Assembly (NCBI GenBank): GCA_045121095.1 | Contig: JBGVFN010000146.1 | Location: 1-23,667, forward strand | Direction: 5' to 3' | DNA length: 23,667 nt | DNA from: TWA4 sp045121095 | GTDB lineage: Bacteria > Bacillota > Clostridia > Lachnospirales > Lachnospiraceae | Shown here: positions 1 to 7,929 of the stretch, one piece after another | Layout: every line of letters starts with the position of its first letter | How positions within the stretch are numbered: the stretch's first letter is position 1 | The notes under the pieces: generated by a model | Told to the model about the DNA's origin: nothing | The model's database searches: none | What the model saw: only the letters and a program-made list of their open reading frames with translations | Made by a program: the position numbers and the translations under genes

Positions 1-70
1 CTTGTAAACGGTATTTGGGGCAGAAAATCGTATTTGGCGTTTAGCCAAATGAATAATCGCGTGCCCTTTA

Positions 71-139
71 GGGTATTTCGAAGAAAATTATGAATGCTTG
101 CTGAATTCATTCAAGACAGTTCAGCAAGGCTGAACTGTT
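71..139 (+). repeat. Dispersed hairpin repeat, copy 1
   Basis: This is copy 1 of a roughly 63-bp element that recurs at 7745-7822 (inverted) and, degenerate, at 13217-13290. From TTCGAAG to GTTAC it differs from copy 2 by only two substitutions and one indel. Its right end is a strong hairpin: ACAGTTCAGC, a 3-nt loop AAG, then GCTGAACTGT. It lies just past the stop of the DegV gene, so in this copy it might also act as a 3' hairpin. No open frame is shared between copies. It is not a family I recognise; a non-autonomous mobile or REP-like element is an inference. Confidence 0.75.
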
Positions 140-141
140 AC

Positions 142-1011
142 CTATTTTTTAATAGAAAAGGCTACTCCCGCTAATTTCGGACCCGCATTGGCTGCCACAG
201 CTGCTCCGATCTGATAATATCCATCAGGAGCATAACCGAGTTTCTTCACCATCAATGCTTCCATTTCATCGCGGCAGGAAACATCGCTTCCATAAATAAC
301 CTGATAAGGTGTGCCAGGTTTCATATCTTCCAATGCCATATTAACAATTTTATGCATTAATTTCGCTTCACCGCGAACCTTTGCTGCCGTTGTGATCTCC
401 CTGTCTGAAATCTTCATAATAGGCTTCAGATTCAATTTATCACCAATGAATGCTGCTGCACTGGGAATACGGCCGGATTTCCCTGCATATTTCAGGGTAT
501 ACATACCGAAATAGATTCTTCTGTAATCTAATTCCTGTTCCAGATAATCCCGGATTTCCTGTGCGTTTTTGCCTTCCTTCATCATGCGGCCGGCAACTAC
601 AACCGGATAACCATACGAAGCGGAATACCCCTGCCCATCATATACATGAATACGAACCTGATCCGCATATTCTGGATATTCATCAAAAAACATATCCTTT
701 GCCATCACAGCATTGCCAAAGGTTGCAGAACCCTTTGAATTAATCAGTACCAGAATCAGGTCGGTATATCCGGCCTTTGCTTCTTCCAGATAAAGTTCCT
801 GAAAGGTAAATGGCGTAATCTGGGAAGTTTTGGGGATTTCATCATACTGGTTCATCAGTTCATAGAAACCATCATTATCAAAGTCAACTCTGCTTGTATA
901 GCTTTTATCTCCAAGAGCAATCTGAAACGGCAAAACACGGATGCCATATTCTCTCTCATCTTCATAAGAAATGTCACTGGCAGAATCAGTTATCAGTCGT
1001 ATCTTTTCCAT
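142..1011 (-). CDS. DegV family fatty-acid-binding protein
   Basis: 289 aa, a usual length for DegV/FakB proteins, which bind a fatty acid and in some Firmicutes present it to the FakA kinase for phospholipid synthesis. The N-terminus carries the family TDSASD motif (residues 9-13 region). A KTSQ motif (61-64) corresponds to the ligand-contacting (T/S)SQ loop. A conserved LKYAGKSGRI...LNLKPI stretch begins near residue 173. No signal peptide or membrane segment is seen. The ATG is preceded by GGAGAG with a 6-nt spacer. It stands alone, 136 bp after the MATE stop, with a structured element between them. The window holds a second, diverged DegV at 18037, suggesting paralogues with different lipid preference. 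The ligand cannot be told from sequence. Confidence 0.93.
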   Translation of the reverse strand: MEKIRLITDSASDISYEDEREYGIRVLPFQIALGDKSYTSRVDFDNDGFYELMNQYDEIPKTSQITPFTFQELYLEEAKAGYTDLILVLINSKGSATFGNAVMAKDMFFDEYPEYADQVRIHVYDGQGYSASYGYPVVVAGRMMKEGKNAQEIRDYLEQELDYRRIYFGMYTLKYAGKSGRIPSAAAFIGDKLNLKPIMKISDREITTAAKVRGEAKLMHKIVNMALEDMKPGTPYQVIYGSDVSCRDEMEALMVKKLGYAPDGYYQIGAAVAANAGPKLAGVAFSIKK

Positions 1012-1044
1012 AGTATTCTCTCCAAAATTTCTAATTTTCTATAG

Positions 1045-1063
1045 TATCTAAGCGGAAGTGTCT
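1045..1063 (-). promoter_or_regulatory. 19-nt motif shared with the activase leader
   Basis: Read on the minus strand this is AGACACTTCCGCTTAGATA. It matches 16 of 19 positions, with transitions only at the rest, to the motif at 23482-23500. Both sit 25-35 nt upstream of a minus-strand start codon. The function is unknown and a chance match is possible. It also overlaps the arm of the hairpin at 1050-1121. Confidence 0.3.
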
Positions 1064-1121
1064 GCTGATGCAGACATCACCATAAATGAAAGTCATTTCC
1101 TTCAGCAAACACATTCCGCTT
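1050..1121 (-). terminator. Long imperfect hairpin between MATE and DegV genes
   Basis: AAGCGGAA (1050-1057) pairs with TTCCGCTT (1114-1121), GTGT with ACAC, and TGCTGA with TCAGCA, giving about 18 base pairs with small bulges. A competing inner hairpin, GTCTGC-TGAT-GCAGAC, occupies 1060-1075. It follows the MATE stop codon on the minus strand. A good T-tract is absent, so it may be a 3'-end processing hairpin or a 5' leader structure of the DegV gene rather than a simple terminator. Confidence 0.45.
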
Positions 1122-1147
1122 TATTTTACAGGATTTGTCCGCTGAAA

Positions 1148-2536
1148 TCAACTCTTTTTCCGTTCTTCCCCGTCACGTTTCGGAAATGCCCGAAATTCTC
1201 TGGAAACCATGATAATGGAAACGACTGCGGCGATCAGGTCGGCAATGGGGCCCGCATCCATAATTCCATCGATTCCCATGAACAGAGGCAGAACAACAAT
1301 TAAGGGCAGTAAAAATAAAATCTGCCGGGTCAGTGACAGAAAAACCCCCTTTTTTGGACTGCCAATGGATGTAAAAAAGTTGGAACTGATGGGCTGAAGA
1401 CAGTTCAGGAAGGTAAAGAACAGGAAAATCCGGAAATAGGATACCGCAAACTGTATATATTCTTTAGAGCCAGAACCAAATAAGTTGATAATCTGTCTGG
1501 GGAATATCTGGAACAGCAAAAAAGCAATGGTAGAAATGACCAGACCAGAAGTAATCGCCATTCGGTATACCGATTTTACCCGGCTGTATTTTTTCGCTCC
1601 ATAGTTAAAACTGGAAATGGGCTGCATTCCCTGAGAAAGGCCAATGATGAAAGAGAAAAATACCATATTTACCTTGGAAATAATCCCTACACAGGCCAGA
1701 GGAATGGATTCCCCATAAGAAGACAGACTTCCATACCAGGTCAGGGATTTATTCATCACGATCTGAACAACCATCATAGCCAGCTGGTTAAAACAGGGAG
1801 TTGCCCCCAGTGTAATGGATTTCCCCGCATACTGCCAGCGCGGAATCAGATGACATTTCTGCAATGTTCCAGTTTTAAAACGTTTTTTCATATACCAGAT
1901 TACCAGACAGCCGGAAAAAATCTGTCCAATAATCGTAGCGTAAGCGGCTCCTGCCATTCCCATATCAAATCCAAATATAAACAGTGGATCCAGTATGGTA
2001 TTAATGATCGCTCCTGACAGATTGCAGATCATGGTAAATTTAGGACTTCCATCGGCACGAATCAGATGCCCGCCTCCGGTGGCCAGAATTAAAAACGGAA
2101 ATCCAAAAGAAGTAATACCCGTATATGCTGCTGCATATTCCAGTACATTTTCCGGAGATCCAAAGAAACGCAGCATCGGGGTCAGGAATAACTGCGCGAT
2201 TACACACAGTATCACGCCCAGACTAAACATACAAACCAGTGAATTTCCAATGTAATAAACAGCTTTTTCTTTTTCCCCTCGTCCCATGGACAGGTTAAAA
2301 GCTGCCGCCCCGCCAATTCCAAATAAAAGCGCAATGGCGGTACAGGACGTACTCAGCGGAAATGCCACATTGGTTGCTGCATTACCCAGTTCTCCCACAC
2401 TTCTTCCAATAAAAAACTGGTCTACAATATTATACAAAGAGCTGACCAGCATAGCCACAATGCTGGGAATCGCAAATTGACGCAGCAGTCTCGCAACTGG
2501 CGCTGTCCCCAGCGGATTTTCGTACTTTTGTTCCAT
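1148..2536 (-). CDS. MATE family multidrug efflux transporter
   Basis: About 462 aa from the chosen ATG, with the hydrophobicity of a twelve-helix MATE protein. It shows the N-terminal IPSIVAMLVSSLYNIVDQFF segment, typical of family members, where the D lies in the first helix. The two MatE repeats cover roughly residues 15-175 and 240-400. MATE proteins use Na+ or H+ gradients to export cationic drugs or metabolites; the substrate cannot be predicted. The start at 2536 is preferred over an in-frame upstream Met at 2557, because AGGAG sits 5-6 nt before it. The gene begins 42 bp after larC in the same direction and may be read through from it. A 14-bp palindrome lies in that gap. It is full length, unlike the MATE fragment at 13551. 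Confidence 0.93.
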   Translation of the reverse strand: MEQKYENPLGTAPVARLLRQFAIPSIVAMLVSSLYNIVDQFFIGRSVGELGNAATNVAFPLSTSCTAIALLFGIGGAAAFNLSMGRGEKEKAVYYIGNSLVCMFSLGVILCVIAQLFLTPMLRFFGSPENVLEYAAAYTGITSFGFPFLILATGGGHLIRADGSPKFTMICNLSGAIINTILDPLFIFGFDMGMAGAAYATIIGQIFSGCLVIWYMKKRFKTGTLQKCHLIPRWQYAGKSITLGATPCFNQLAMMVVQIVMNKSLTWYGSLSSYGESIPLACVGIISKVNMVFFSFIIGLSQGMQPISSFNYGAKKYSRVKSVYRMAITSGLVISTIAFLLFQIFPRQIINLFGSGSKEYIQFAVSYFRIFLFFTFLNCLQPISSNFFTSIGSPKKGVFLSLTRQILFLLPLIVVLPLFMGIDGIMDAGPIADLIAAVVSIIMVSREFRAFPKRDGEERKKS

Positions 2537-2550
2537 AGACACTCCTTTTA

Positions 2551-2564
2551 TATACAATTGTATA
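2551..2564. promoter_or_regulatory. Perfect 14-bp palindrome, possible operator
   Basis: TATACAATTGTATA is fully self-complementary. It lies in the 42-bp gap between larC and the MATE gene, directly upstream of the MATE ribosome binding site. The size and AT-rich dyad fit a dimeric repressor site (GntR, MarR or TetR type), but I cannot place a convincing -35/-10 pair around it. Confidence 0.4.
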
Positions 2565-2578
2565 CAACAATCTCCACT

Positions 2579-3907
2579 TCATTTTCCAGACTTCATTCTC
2601 CAGGCTTCTTCAATTAGCTGATAAACCTCCTGCAGCGGCACTCCATGAGTTCTCGCCAGAGCGGCTGCCGACTCAAATTCCGGATAAGCCCGTTCCCAGT
2701 CCGCAGTCCGGCAGATTTTTACCTGTGCCACTCCCAGTCTGGTGGAAATTTCCCGGATTTCCCGTTTTAAAATGGTCCGTTCCATTTTCTGACGCCGAAT
2801 TCCAATGGTGGTTGTTTCCTCAAAGATAATCTGTTCCATTACAGGAATCTGTTTCTCCCGGCAAATAACATTCAGCTGACAGGCCGGCCTGTTTTTCTTC
2901 ATATAAAGAGGTATGAAATTTACATCCCGCGCCCCCGCAGCAAACAGACGTTCCATGGTATATCCCAACGTTTCTCCGCTGCAGTCATCCAGATTGGTTT
3001 CCAGCTTATAGATCACATCATGTTTCTGACCGGCTTCTTCTATCAGCATGGCCCTCAAAAATCCGGGCACACCAGGATAAACTCTTTTTCCAGCGCCCAT
3101 TCCGGTCTTCTGAATCACAAATTGCTCCGGCAACTGATCCGAAGTACGAACAGCAGCCACAATTGCCGCTCCCGTGGGAGTTACCAATTCTCCCTCCACA
3201 TTGGTCATGTGAAGGCATAATCCATAGGACTCTGCAATATGGCAAACTGCCGGTACCGGCACAGGGATTCTTCCATGCTGGCAGCGAATCATGCCATGTC
3301 CTTCATATAACTGCGGCACAATAACCTGCTCAATATCCAGATTATCCAGACACACGGCTGCTGCTGCAATATCTATAATAGAATCCACAGCTCCTACCTC
3401 ATGAAAATGCACCTGTTCTACCGGTACACCATGGGCTTTGGACTCCGCCTCTGCCAGTACCTGAAAAATCCGTTCCGCAATGGATACTGCCCTTTCAGAA
3501 AGATTTCCGGAACGGATAATCTGCTGGATCTCATGCAGCCCGCGATGCTCATGATGACTGTGTCCATTCTGATTCAGATGAGCATGATCATAATCGTGCT
3601 CATGACGATGTACCGAAGGATGACATGTTTCATGCAGATGACTATGATCATGAACATTTTCCGCTCCATGCAGATATTCCATATCATGATCATGATTTTC
3701 ATGGGCCGCATCCAGTTTTACATGAAAATCGCATACATCCAGACCGGCTTTTTTCACCCGGCTGATTTCAATGGTGTAACCGTCCACATTCAGACTTTCC
3801 AGCGCACTGCGCAGAACGGTTTCATCAGCGCCCAGATCCAGCAGAGCAGCTACCGTCATATCTCCGCTGATTCCTGAATAACATTCCAAATATAGTGTTT
3901 TACTCAT
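2579..3907 (-). CDS. larC: LarC, nickel insertion protein for the nickel-pincer nucleotide
   Basis: 442 aa. LarC inserts nickel into pyridinium-3,5-bisthiocarboxylic acid mononucleotide, the cofactor of lactate racemase and related enzymes, in the cytoplasm. The opening LYLECYSGISGDM is the family signature. Residues 69-125 are extremely histidine-rich (19 His in 57 residues), as expected for a metal-binding segment. A C-terminal domain from about residue 270 includes LETNLDDCSGETLGY. The start ATG overlaps the larB stop by 8 nt and has GGAG 7 nt upstream, so translation is probably coupled. In Lactiplantibacillus plantarum LarC is made from two frames by programmed frameshifting; here it is a single uninterrupted frame. 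The client enzyme (LarA or a relative) is outside the window. Confidence 0.95.
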   Translation of the reverse strand: MSKTLYLECYSGISGDMTVAALLDLGADETVLRSALESLNVDGYTIEISRVKKAGLDVCDFHVKLDAAHENHDHDMEYLHGAENVHDHSHLHETCHPSVHRHEHDYDHAHLNQNGHSHHEHRGLHEIQQIIRSGNLSERAVSIAERIFQVLAEAESKAHGVPVEQVHFHEVGAVDSIIDIAAAAVCLDNLDIEQVIVPQLYEGHGMIRCQHGRIPVPVPAVCHIAESYGLCLHMTNVEGELVTPTGAAIVAAVRTSDQLPEQFVIQKTGMGAGKRVYPGVPGFLRAMLIEEAGQKHDVIYKLETNLDDCSGETLGYTMERLFAAGARDVNFIPLYMKKNRPACQLNVICREKQIPVMEQIIFEETTTIGIRRQKMERTILKREIREISTRLGVAQVKICRTADWERAYPEFESAAALARTHGVPLQEVYQLIEEAWRMKSGK

Positions 3908-4667
3908 TTTGCGCTCCTTCTTCCGGTTTTACCGCCAGCCGGTTGATCTGAGTTGCCATGTAGCCGGCTCCATATCCATTGTCAATATTGACCACCGCAA
4001 TGCCATTGGCACAGGAATTGATCATGGTAAGGAGAGCAGATAAACCATTCAGGCTTGCTCCATAACCAACCGAAGTGGGAACTGCAATGACTGGTTTATC
4101 CACCAGGCCGCCCAATACGCTGGCCAGTGCGCCTTCCATACCAGCCACTGCCACCACGCAATTGGCTTCCTGGATCACATCCAGCTGCGATAACAGCCGA
4201 TGGATTCCGCTGACTCCCACATCATAAATACGTTCCACGCAGGTTCCAAAATATTCTGCGGTCTGAGCAGCTTCTTCCGCCACAGGAATATCTGCCGTCC
4301 CCGCGGTACAGACTGCAATTTTTCCAATCCGTTTTTTGTCTTTCTTTTCAATCTTAATAATCCGTGACAGCGGGTCATACTGGACTTGCGGATATTTTTC
4401 CCGCACGATTTCATACTGGTGGAGAGTGGCTCTTGTGCCAAATACCTCTCCGTCCTGTTCGTACAGCCGCTGAAAAATATGCAGAAGATGTTCATCTGCT
4501 TTCCCGCTGCAATAGATTACTTCCGCAAAACCGGAACGCACTTTCCGATGCATATCCAGCTTTGCATACCCCATCTCTTCAAATGGCTGCCTACGGAAGA
4601 ACTGTTCTGCTTCCTCCACAGAAATCTCGCCATTTTTCAGCTTATTTAACACTTCCCGTGTTTCCAC
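3900..4667 (-). CDS. larB: LarB, pyridinium-3,5-biscarboxylic acid mononucleotide synthase
   Basis: About 255 aa from the chosen start. LarB carboxylates and hydrolyses nicotinic acid adenine dinucleotide, the first step of nickel-pincer cofactor synthesis. The C-terminal half is PurE-like, with CTAGTADIPVAEEA and VAVAGMEGALASVLGGLVD followed by NSCANG. The Cys of NSCANG probably corresponds to the Cys known in the L. plantarum enzyme to form a cysteinyl-pyridine intermediate. The longest frame opens with GTG at 4685, only 3 nt after the glgX stop and without a good RBS. A GTG at 4667 has AGGTGG 8 nt upstream and gives an N-terminus like other LarB proteins, so I prefer it. It overlaps larC by 8 nt, forming a two-gene cofactor unit. 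Confidence 0.93.
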   Translation of the reverse strand: METREVLNKLKNGEISVEEAEQFFRRQPFEEMGYAKLDMHRKVRSGFAEVIYCSGKADEHLLHIFQRLYEQDGEVFGTRATLHQYEIVREKYPQVQYDPLSRIIKIEKKDKKRIGKIAVCTAGTADIPVAEEAAQTAEYFGTCVERIYDVGVSGIHRLLSQLDVIQEANCVVAVAGMEGALASVLGGLVDKPVIAVPTSVGYGASLNGLSALLTMINSCANGIAVVNIDNGYGAGYMATQINRLAVKPEEGAQNE

Positions 4668-4688
4668 GCCTGCTTCCACCTGCACTTT

Positions 4689-6869
4689 TTAACGTTGTTT
4701 TTTCGTCTTCCGTCCTGCACGCCGATTCATGCCATCGACACGTCCGCGTCCGGTGAACACCGCTACGGTTCTGGGCTGCATTACATAAGTATTTCCAACA
4801 CGTTTTTCTTCCCCTTCTTCATAGCAGTATTTTCCATTTTTATCACCGTAAGTATTTACGCTTAAATACCAGTCTCCTGTATTTTGCAAACTGGGCAGTG
4901 TAATTTTCATTTCTTCCCAGAATGTATTCACTGCTACATAAACCATGTCATCCTGTCCCTTTTCCCTGTCATAACCAGCAAAGCTGACTGCCAGGAAATG
5001 GGTGTCCCGTGGAATATTGCTGTGTTCTCCATTTACATCATGGGTATGAAGGGGATCCATACCGCAGACTGCATTGGGCAGTTTTTTCCGGATTACGGAA
5101 TGCTCATGCCGATAAGCGATCATATATTTAAAGAACTCAAACAATTCTTTATTTTTCTCCAGCAAAGTCCAGTCCAGCCAGGAAATCTCATTGTCCTGAC
5201 AATAACAGTTGTTGTTGCCGAACTGGGTATTGCCAAATTCATCACCCGCTAAAAACATGGGTGTTCCACGGCTGCACATAAGCACTGCACAGGCATTGCG
5301 GATCATCCGGTAACGAAGTTCCAATACCTCCGGGTCGTCTGTTTCGCCCTCTGCCCCGCAGTTCCAGCTGCGATTGTCATTGGCACCGTCTGTATTATCC
5401 CAGCCATTATTCTCATTATGCTTGTCATTATAAGAATAAAGGTCATACAGGGTAAATCCATCATGACAGGTAAAGAAATTGACGCAGGAATTATATCCGG
5501 CATAATTGGCATTTTGCTCGGAATAAAATCCTCCATACATATCGCCGGAACCGCAGATATTCCATGCGGCATTCCATGCTTCCCAGTTTTCTCCTTTTAA
5601 ATAAGAACGCAGAGAATCCCGATAACGGCCATTCCATTCTGCCCAGCGGTTGCTGGCCGGGAAACGACCTACCTGATACAGACCGCCTGCATCCCAGGCT
5701 TCCGCAATCAGTTTTACATTACTGAGAATGGGATCGTAAGCAAGGCTGCGCAGCAGCGGCGGTGCGTTCATGGGAGAGCCATCTTCATTACGCCCCAGAA
5801 TGCTGGCCAGATCAAAACGGAAACCATCCACCCGATAGCTGACCGTCCAGTAGCGAAGACATTCCAGAATCATCTGACGCACAATGGGATGGTTACAGTT
5901 CAAAGTATTGCCACATCCGCTGAAATTATAATAATTTCCGTCCGGTGTCAGCATATAATAGACTTTATTATCAAATCCCTTAAAGGAAAATGCCGGTCCT
6001 CTTTCATTTCCTTCTGCAGTATGATTAAATACCACATCCAAAATCACTTCGATATCGTTTTTATGAAGTTCCCGGATCAGTTCTTTCAGTTCTGTTCCTT
6101 CCCGGTTGTATTCATCTGCAGCTGCATAACTGCTGTTGGGGGCAAAAAAGCCTACCGTGTTATAACCCCAATAATCCAGCAGCATCTCACCGTCTACTTC
6201 TCTTGCCGTAACGGTTTCATCAAACTCAAAAATGGGCATTAATTCCACCGCATTGATTCCCAGCTCCTTCAAATAGGGAATCTTTTCTTTCAATCCGGCA
6301 AAAGTTCCCCGATGCTTCACTCCGGAAGAAGGATCATTGGTAAAACCTCTTACATGAAGCTCATAAATAACCAGATCGCTCATTTCCCGCTTTGACTGGG
6401 GCATATCTCCCCAGTCAAACAGATCATTTACCACTCTGGCACGGTAAAAGCTGGTTTTCTTCTCGCCCCAGAACCGCTGCTTGGTCACCGCTCTGGCATA
6501 AGGATCCAGCAAAATCTTATTTTTATCAAAAATCAGGCCTTTTTCCGGTTTATTGGGGCCATCCACCCGATATGCATACTCAAATTCTTCTATTTTGAGG
6601 CCAAATACAATCATGGAGTATACATCACCGATTTTGTAAGCCTCCGGAAAAGGCAGAACCGCATAAGGTTCTTCCTCCCCTTTATGAAACAGCAGCAGCT
6701 CACAGGAAGTTCCGTAATGGGTATGCACCGTAAAATTCACACCTGTTGGCAGCGCCATGGCGCCATTTACATCAAACATTCCAGGGCGCACCTGAAATCC
6801 GGCAATCTCCCCCATGGGAGCCATAACAACCTGATAGTCCTGTATAAATTTCTGACTATATAATTTCAA
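4689..6869 (-). CDS. glgX: Glycogen debranching enzyme, GH13_11 (isoamylase/GlgX type)
   Basis: 726 aa. It hydrolyses alpha-1,6 branches in glycogen or limit dextrins in the cytoplasm; no signal peptide is seen. A CBM48-like domain covers about residues 28-115, then a GH13 barrel. Conserved regions are DVVFNH (278-283), RVDGFRFDLA with nucleophile D353, IAEAWD with acid/base E390, and FFTCHDG with the HD pair at 469-470. The C-terminus ends in a basic tail (RRAGRKTKKQR). The start is TTG at 6869, with AGGAG 8 nt upstream. An out-of-frame ATG between them gives a two-codon reading frame (ATG TTT TGA) whose stop overlaps the TTG. It ends 3 nt before the longest larB frame. Whether it acts on short malto-oligosaccharides or whole glycogen is not decided by sequence. 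Confidence 0.93.
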   Translation of the reverse strand: MKLYSQKFIQDYQVVMAPMGEIAGFQVRPGMFDVNGAMALPTGVNFTVHTHYGTSCELLLFHKGEEEPYAVLPFPEAYKIGDVYSMIVFGLKIEEFEYAYRVDGPNKPEKGLIFDKNKILLDPYARAVTKQRFWGEKKTSFYRARVVNDLFDWGDMPQSKREMSDLVIYELHVRGFTNDPSSGVKHRGTFAGLKEKIPYLKELGINAVELMPIFEFDETVTAREVDGEMLLDYWGYNTVGFFAPNSSYAAADEYNREGTELKELIRELHKNDIEVILDVVFNHTAEGNERGPAFSFKGFDNKVYYMLTPDGNYYNFSGCGNTLNCNHPIVRQMILECLRYWTVSYRVDGFRFDLASILGRNEDGSPMNAPPLLRSLAYDPILSNVKLIAEAWDAGGLYQVGRFPASNRWAEWNGRYRDSLRSYLKGENWEAWNAAWNICGSGDMYGGFYSEQNANYAGYNSCVNFFTCHDGFTLYDLYSYNDKHNENNGWDNTDGANDNRSWNCGAEGETDDPEVLELRYRMIRNACAVLMCSRGTPMFLAGDEFGNTQFGNNNCYCQDNEISWLDWTLLEKNKELFEFFKYMIAYRHEHSVIRKKLPNAVCGMDPLHTHDVNGEHSNIPRDTHFLAVSFAGYDREKGQDDMVYVAVNTFWEEMKITLPSLQNTGDWYLSVNTYGDKNGKYCYEEGEEKRVGNTYVMQPRTVAVFTGRGRVDGMNRRAGRKTKKQR

Positions 6870-7186
6870 AACATGTTCTCCTTTCCTGACACAGATTTTT
6901 CTCTTGATCTATGTTCTGTCCAGTCTCGTAACTGCTTAGCCATACATTCGATTTTTAATCGTTTTTCCACATCGAGTGCATGGCTGAATCCTTACGCAGC
7001 TTTTTATTCACAAAAAAGAAAGGATGTCCGCCATCCGAGTATTTCAAACAGCAGTACATCCCTCTGTTTTCAAGCATCCTTTTCTTCTGTTTACAGCAGC
7101 CTGTGTGCGTCAAGCTCTTTCTGTATCTACCTACCTGTCCGAATACAGAATCTGCAGACAGTCATACTTTGATCGTGCAGTTTTTC
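6870..7186. other. Gene-free stretch between HIT and glgX genes
   Basis: 317 bp. It holds the glgX ribosome binding site near 6880. On the minus strand there is a weak hairpin (GGATG, loop GCGGA, CATCC) around 7022-7037, followed by a T-rich run, which could be a terminator for the HIT gene. No convincing promoter, RNA gene or open frame was found. Confidence 0.4.
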
Positions 7187-7606
7187 TTACAGACAAGCCT
7201 TGATTTTTTCAATCATCTCTGCATATTCTGCTTCTGTTAAATAAACCTTATCCGGGTTCATCTGGAACACACCGCCCCATTCATCCTGATCTTTGTACTT
7301 TGGAACCAGATGCATATGCAGATGGCAGCCGGTATCACCGTAAGCACCATAATTTACTTTATTGGGGTTAAAAGCCTTATGGATCGCATTGGCAGCTTTT
7401 ACCACATCTGCCATAAAACGATTACGTTCTTCTTCACTGATATTTACGATTTCACTTACATGATCTTTGTAAGCTACGATTACTCGTCCGGGTTTGCTCT
7501 GTTCTTTAAAAAGAATCAGCTGGCTTACATCCAGATCACAAATCTTAATACCGAACTTATCCAACAACTCTCCTCCTGCGCAATATGCGCAATTTGCATC
7601 TTTCAT
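7187..7606 (-). CDS. HIT family nucleotide hydrolase
   Basis: 139 aa. Histidine-triad proteins hydrolyse or transfer nucleoside phosphate groups, for example AMP-lysine or AMP-lipoyl adducts for the Hint branch. The motif H-x-H-x-H is at residues 95, 97 and 99 (GCHLHMHLVPK), with the first catalytic-pocket sequence GRVIVAYKDHVSE near residue 40. A CxxC pair (C6, C9) at the N-terminus matches the zinc-binding cysteines of many bacterial Hint-like proteins, although the later zinc ligands are not certain. AGGAGG lies 10 nt before the ATG. It has its own promoter and is divergent from kdgK. The physiological substrate is unknown. Confidence 0.93.
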   Translation of the reverse strand: MKDANCAYCAGGELLDKFGIKICDLDVSQLILFKEQSKPGRVIVAYKDHVSEIVNISEEERNRFMADVVKAANAIHKAFNPNKVNYGAYGDTGCHLHMHLVPKYKDQDEWGGVFQMNPDKVYLTEAEYAEMIEKIKACL

Positions 7607-7651
7607 AAAATTAAAACCTCCTGTTCTGCTTTTGCAGACTCATTTCCTTGT

Positions 7652-7680
7652 ATTATAAAACAAACTTCATCATTGCGCAA
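7652..7680 (-). promoter_or_regulatory. Promoter of the HIT gene
   Basis: On the minus strand TTGCGC (7680-7675) is followed by a 17-nt spacer and a perfect TATAAT (7657-7652). The expected start of transcription is near 7645, giving a 5' UTR of about 40 nt to the HIT start codon. Confidence 0.7.
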
Positions 7681-7744
7681 GTATTCGCGAATTTTATACA
7701 AACCACAAATATTTGTCCATTTTTTCAGCAGAAACCGTACAAAC

Positions 7745-7822
7745 TCGTAACAGTTCAGCCTTGGCTGAACTGCCTTGAATAAATTCAGCAAGCATTCATA
7801 ATTTTCTTCGAAAAGTCCTAAA
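7745..7822 (-). repeat. Dispersed hairpin repeat, copy 2
   Basis: This is copy 2 of the element at 71-139, in inverse orientation. The terminal hairpin (CAGTTCAGCC, GGCTGAACTG) is kept, with a one-base insertion that is matched by an extra base pair. It sits between divergent genes upstream of both the HIT and kdgK promoters. A terminator role is therefore unlikely for this copy, and a mobile-repeat origin is favoured. Confidence 0.75.
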
Positions 7823-7842
7823 AATAGTACTCCTTCTGCTAA

Positions 7843-7876
7843 TTGCAATCTTTTTTGGAATGAGATAAAATATAAT
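7843..7876 (+). promoter_or_regulatory. Promoter of kdgK
   Basis: TTGCAA at 7843-7848 is followed after 17 nt by TAAAAT (7866-7871). A perfect TATAAT overlaps at 7871-7876, and with it the spacer to TTGCAA would be 22 nt, so the first -10 is the better partner. The region directly downstream leads to AGGAGG at 7917-7922. Confidence 0.6.
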
Positions 7877-7929
7877 CATCCACCTATGGGCATTTTGCCC
7901 AATCTGCCAATTTTTTAGGAGGTTTTTTT

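Noticed and set aside
3401..3877. 158-codon plus-strand frame opposite larC
   Set aside because: It is the antisense of the His-rich segment of larC (His codons read as Met/Ile), with no supporting signals.
7022..7060. T-box or other riboswitch upstream of glgX
   Set aside because: No T-box core or other known aptamer consensus is visible; only a weak hairpin with a T-rich run was found.
7603..7848. 81-codon minus-strand frame ahead of the HIT gene
   Set aside because: It overlaps the dispersed repeat and the HIT promoter, has no RBS, and has no recognisable protein features.
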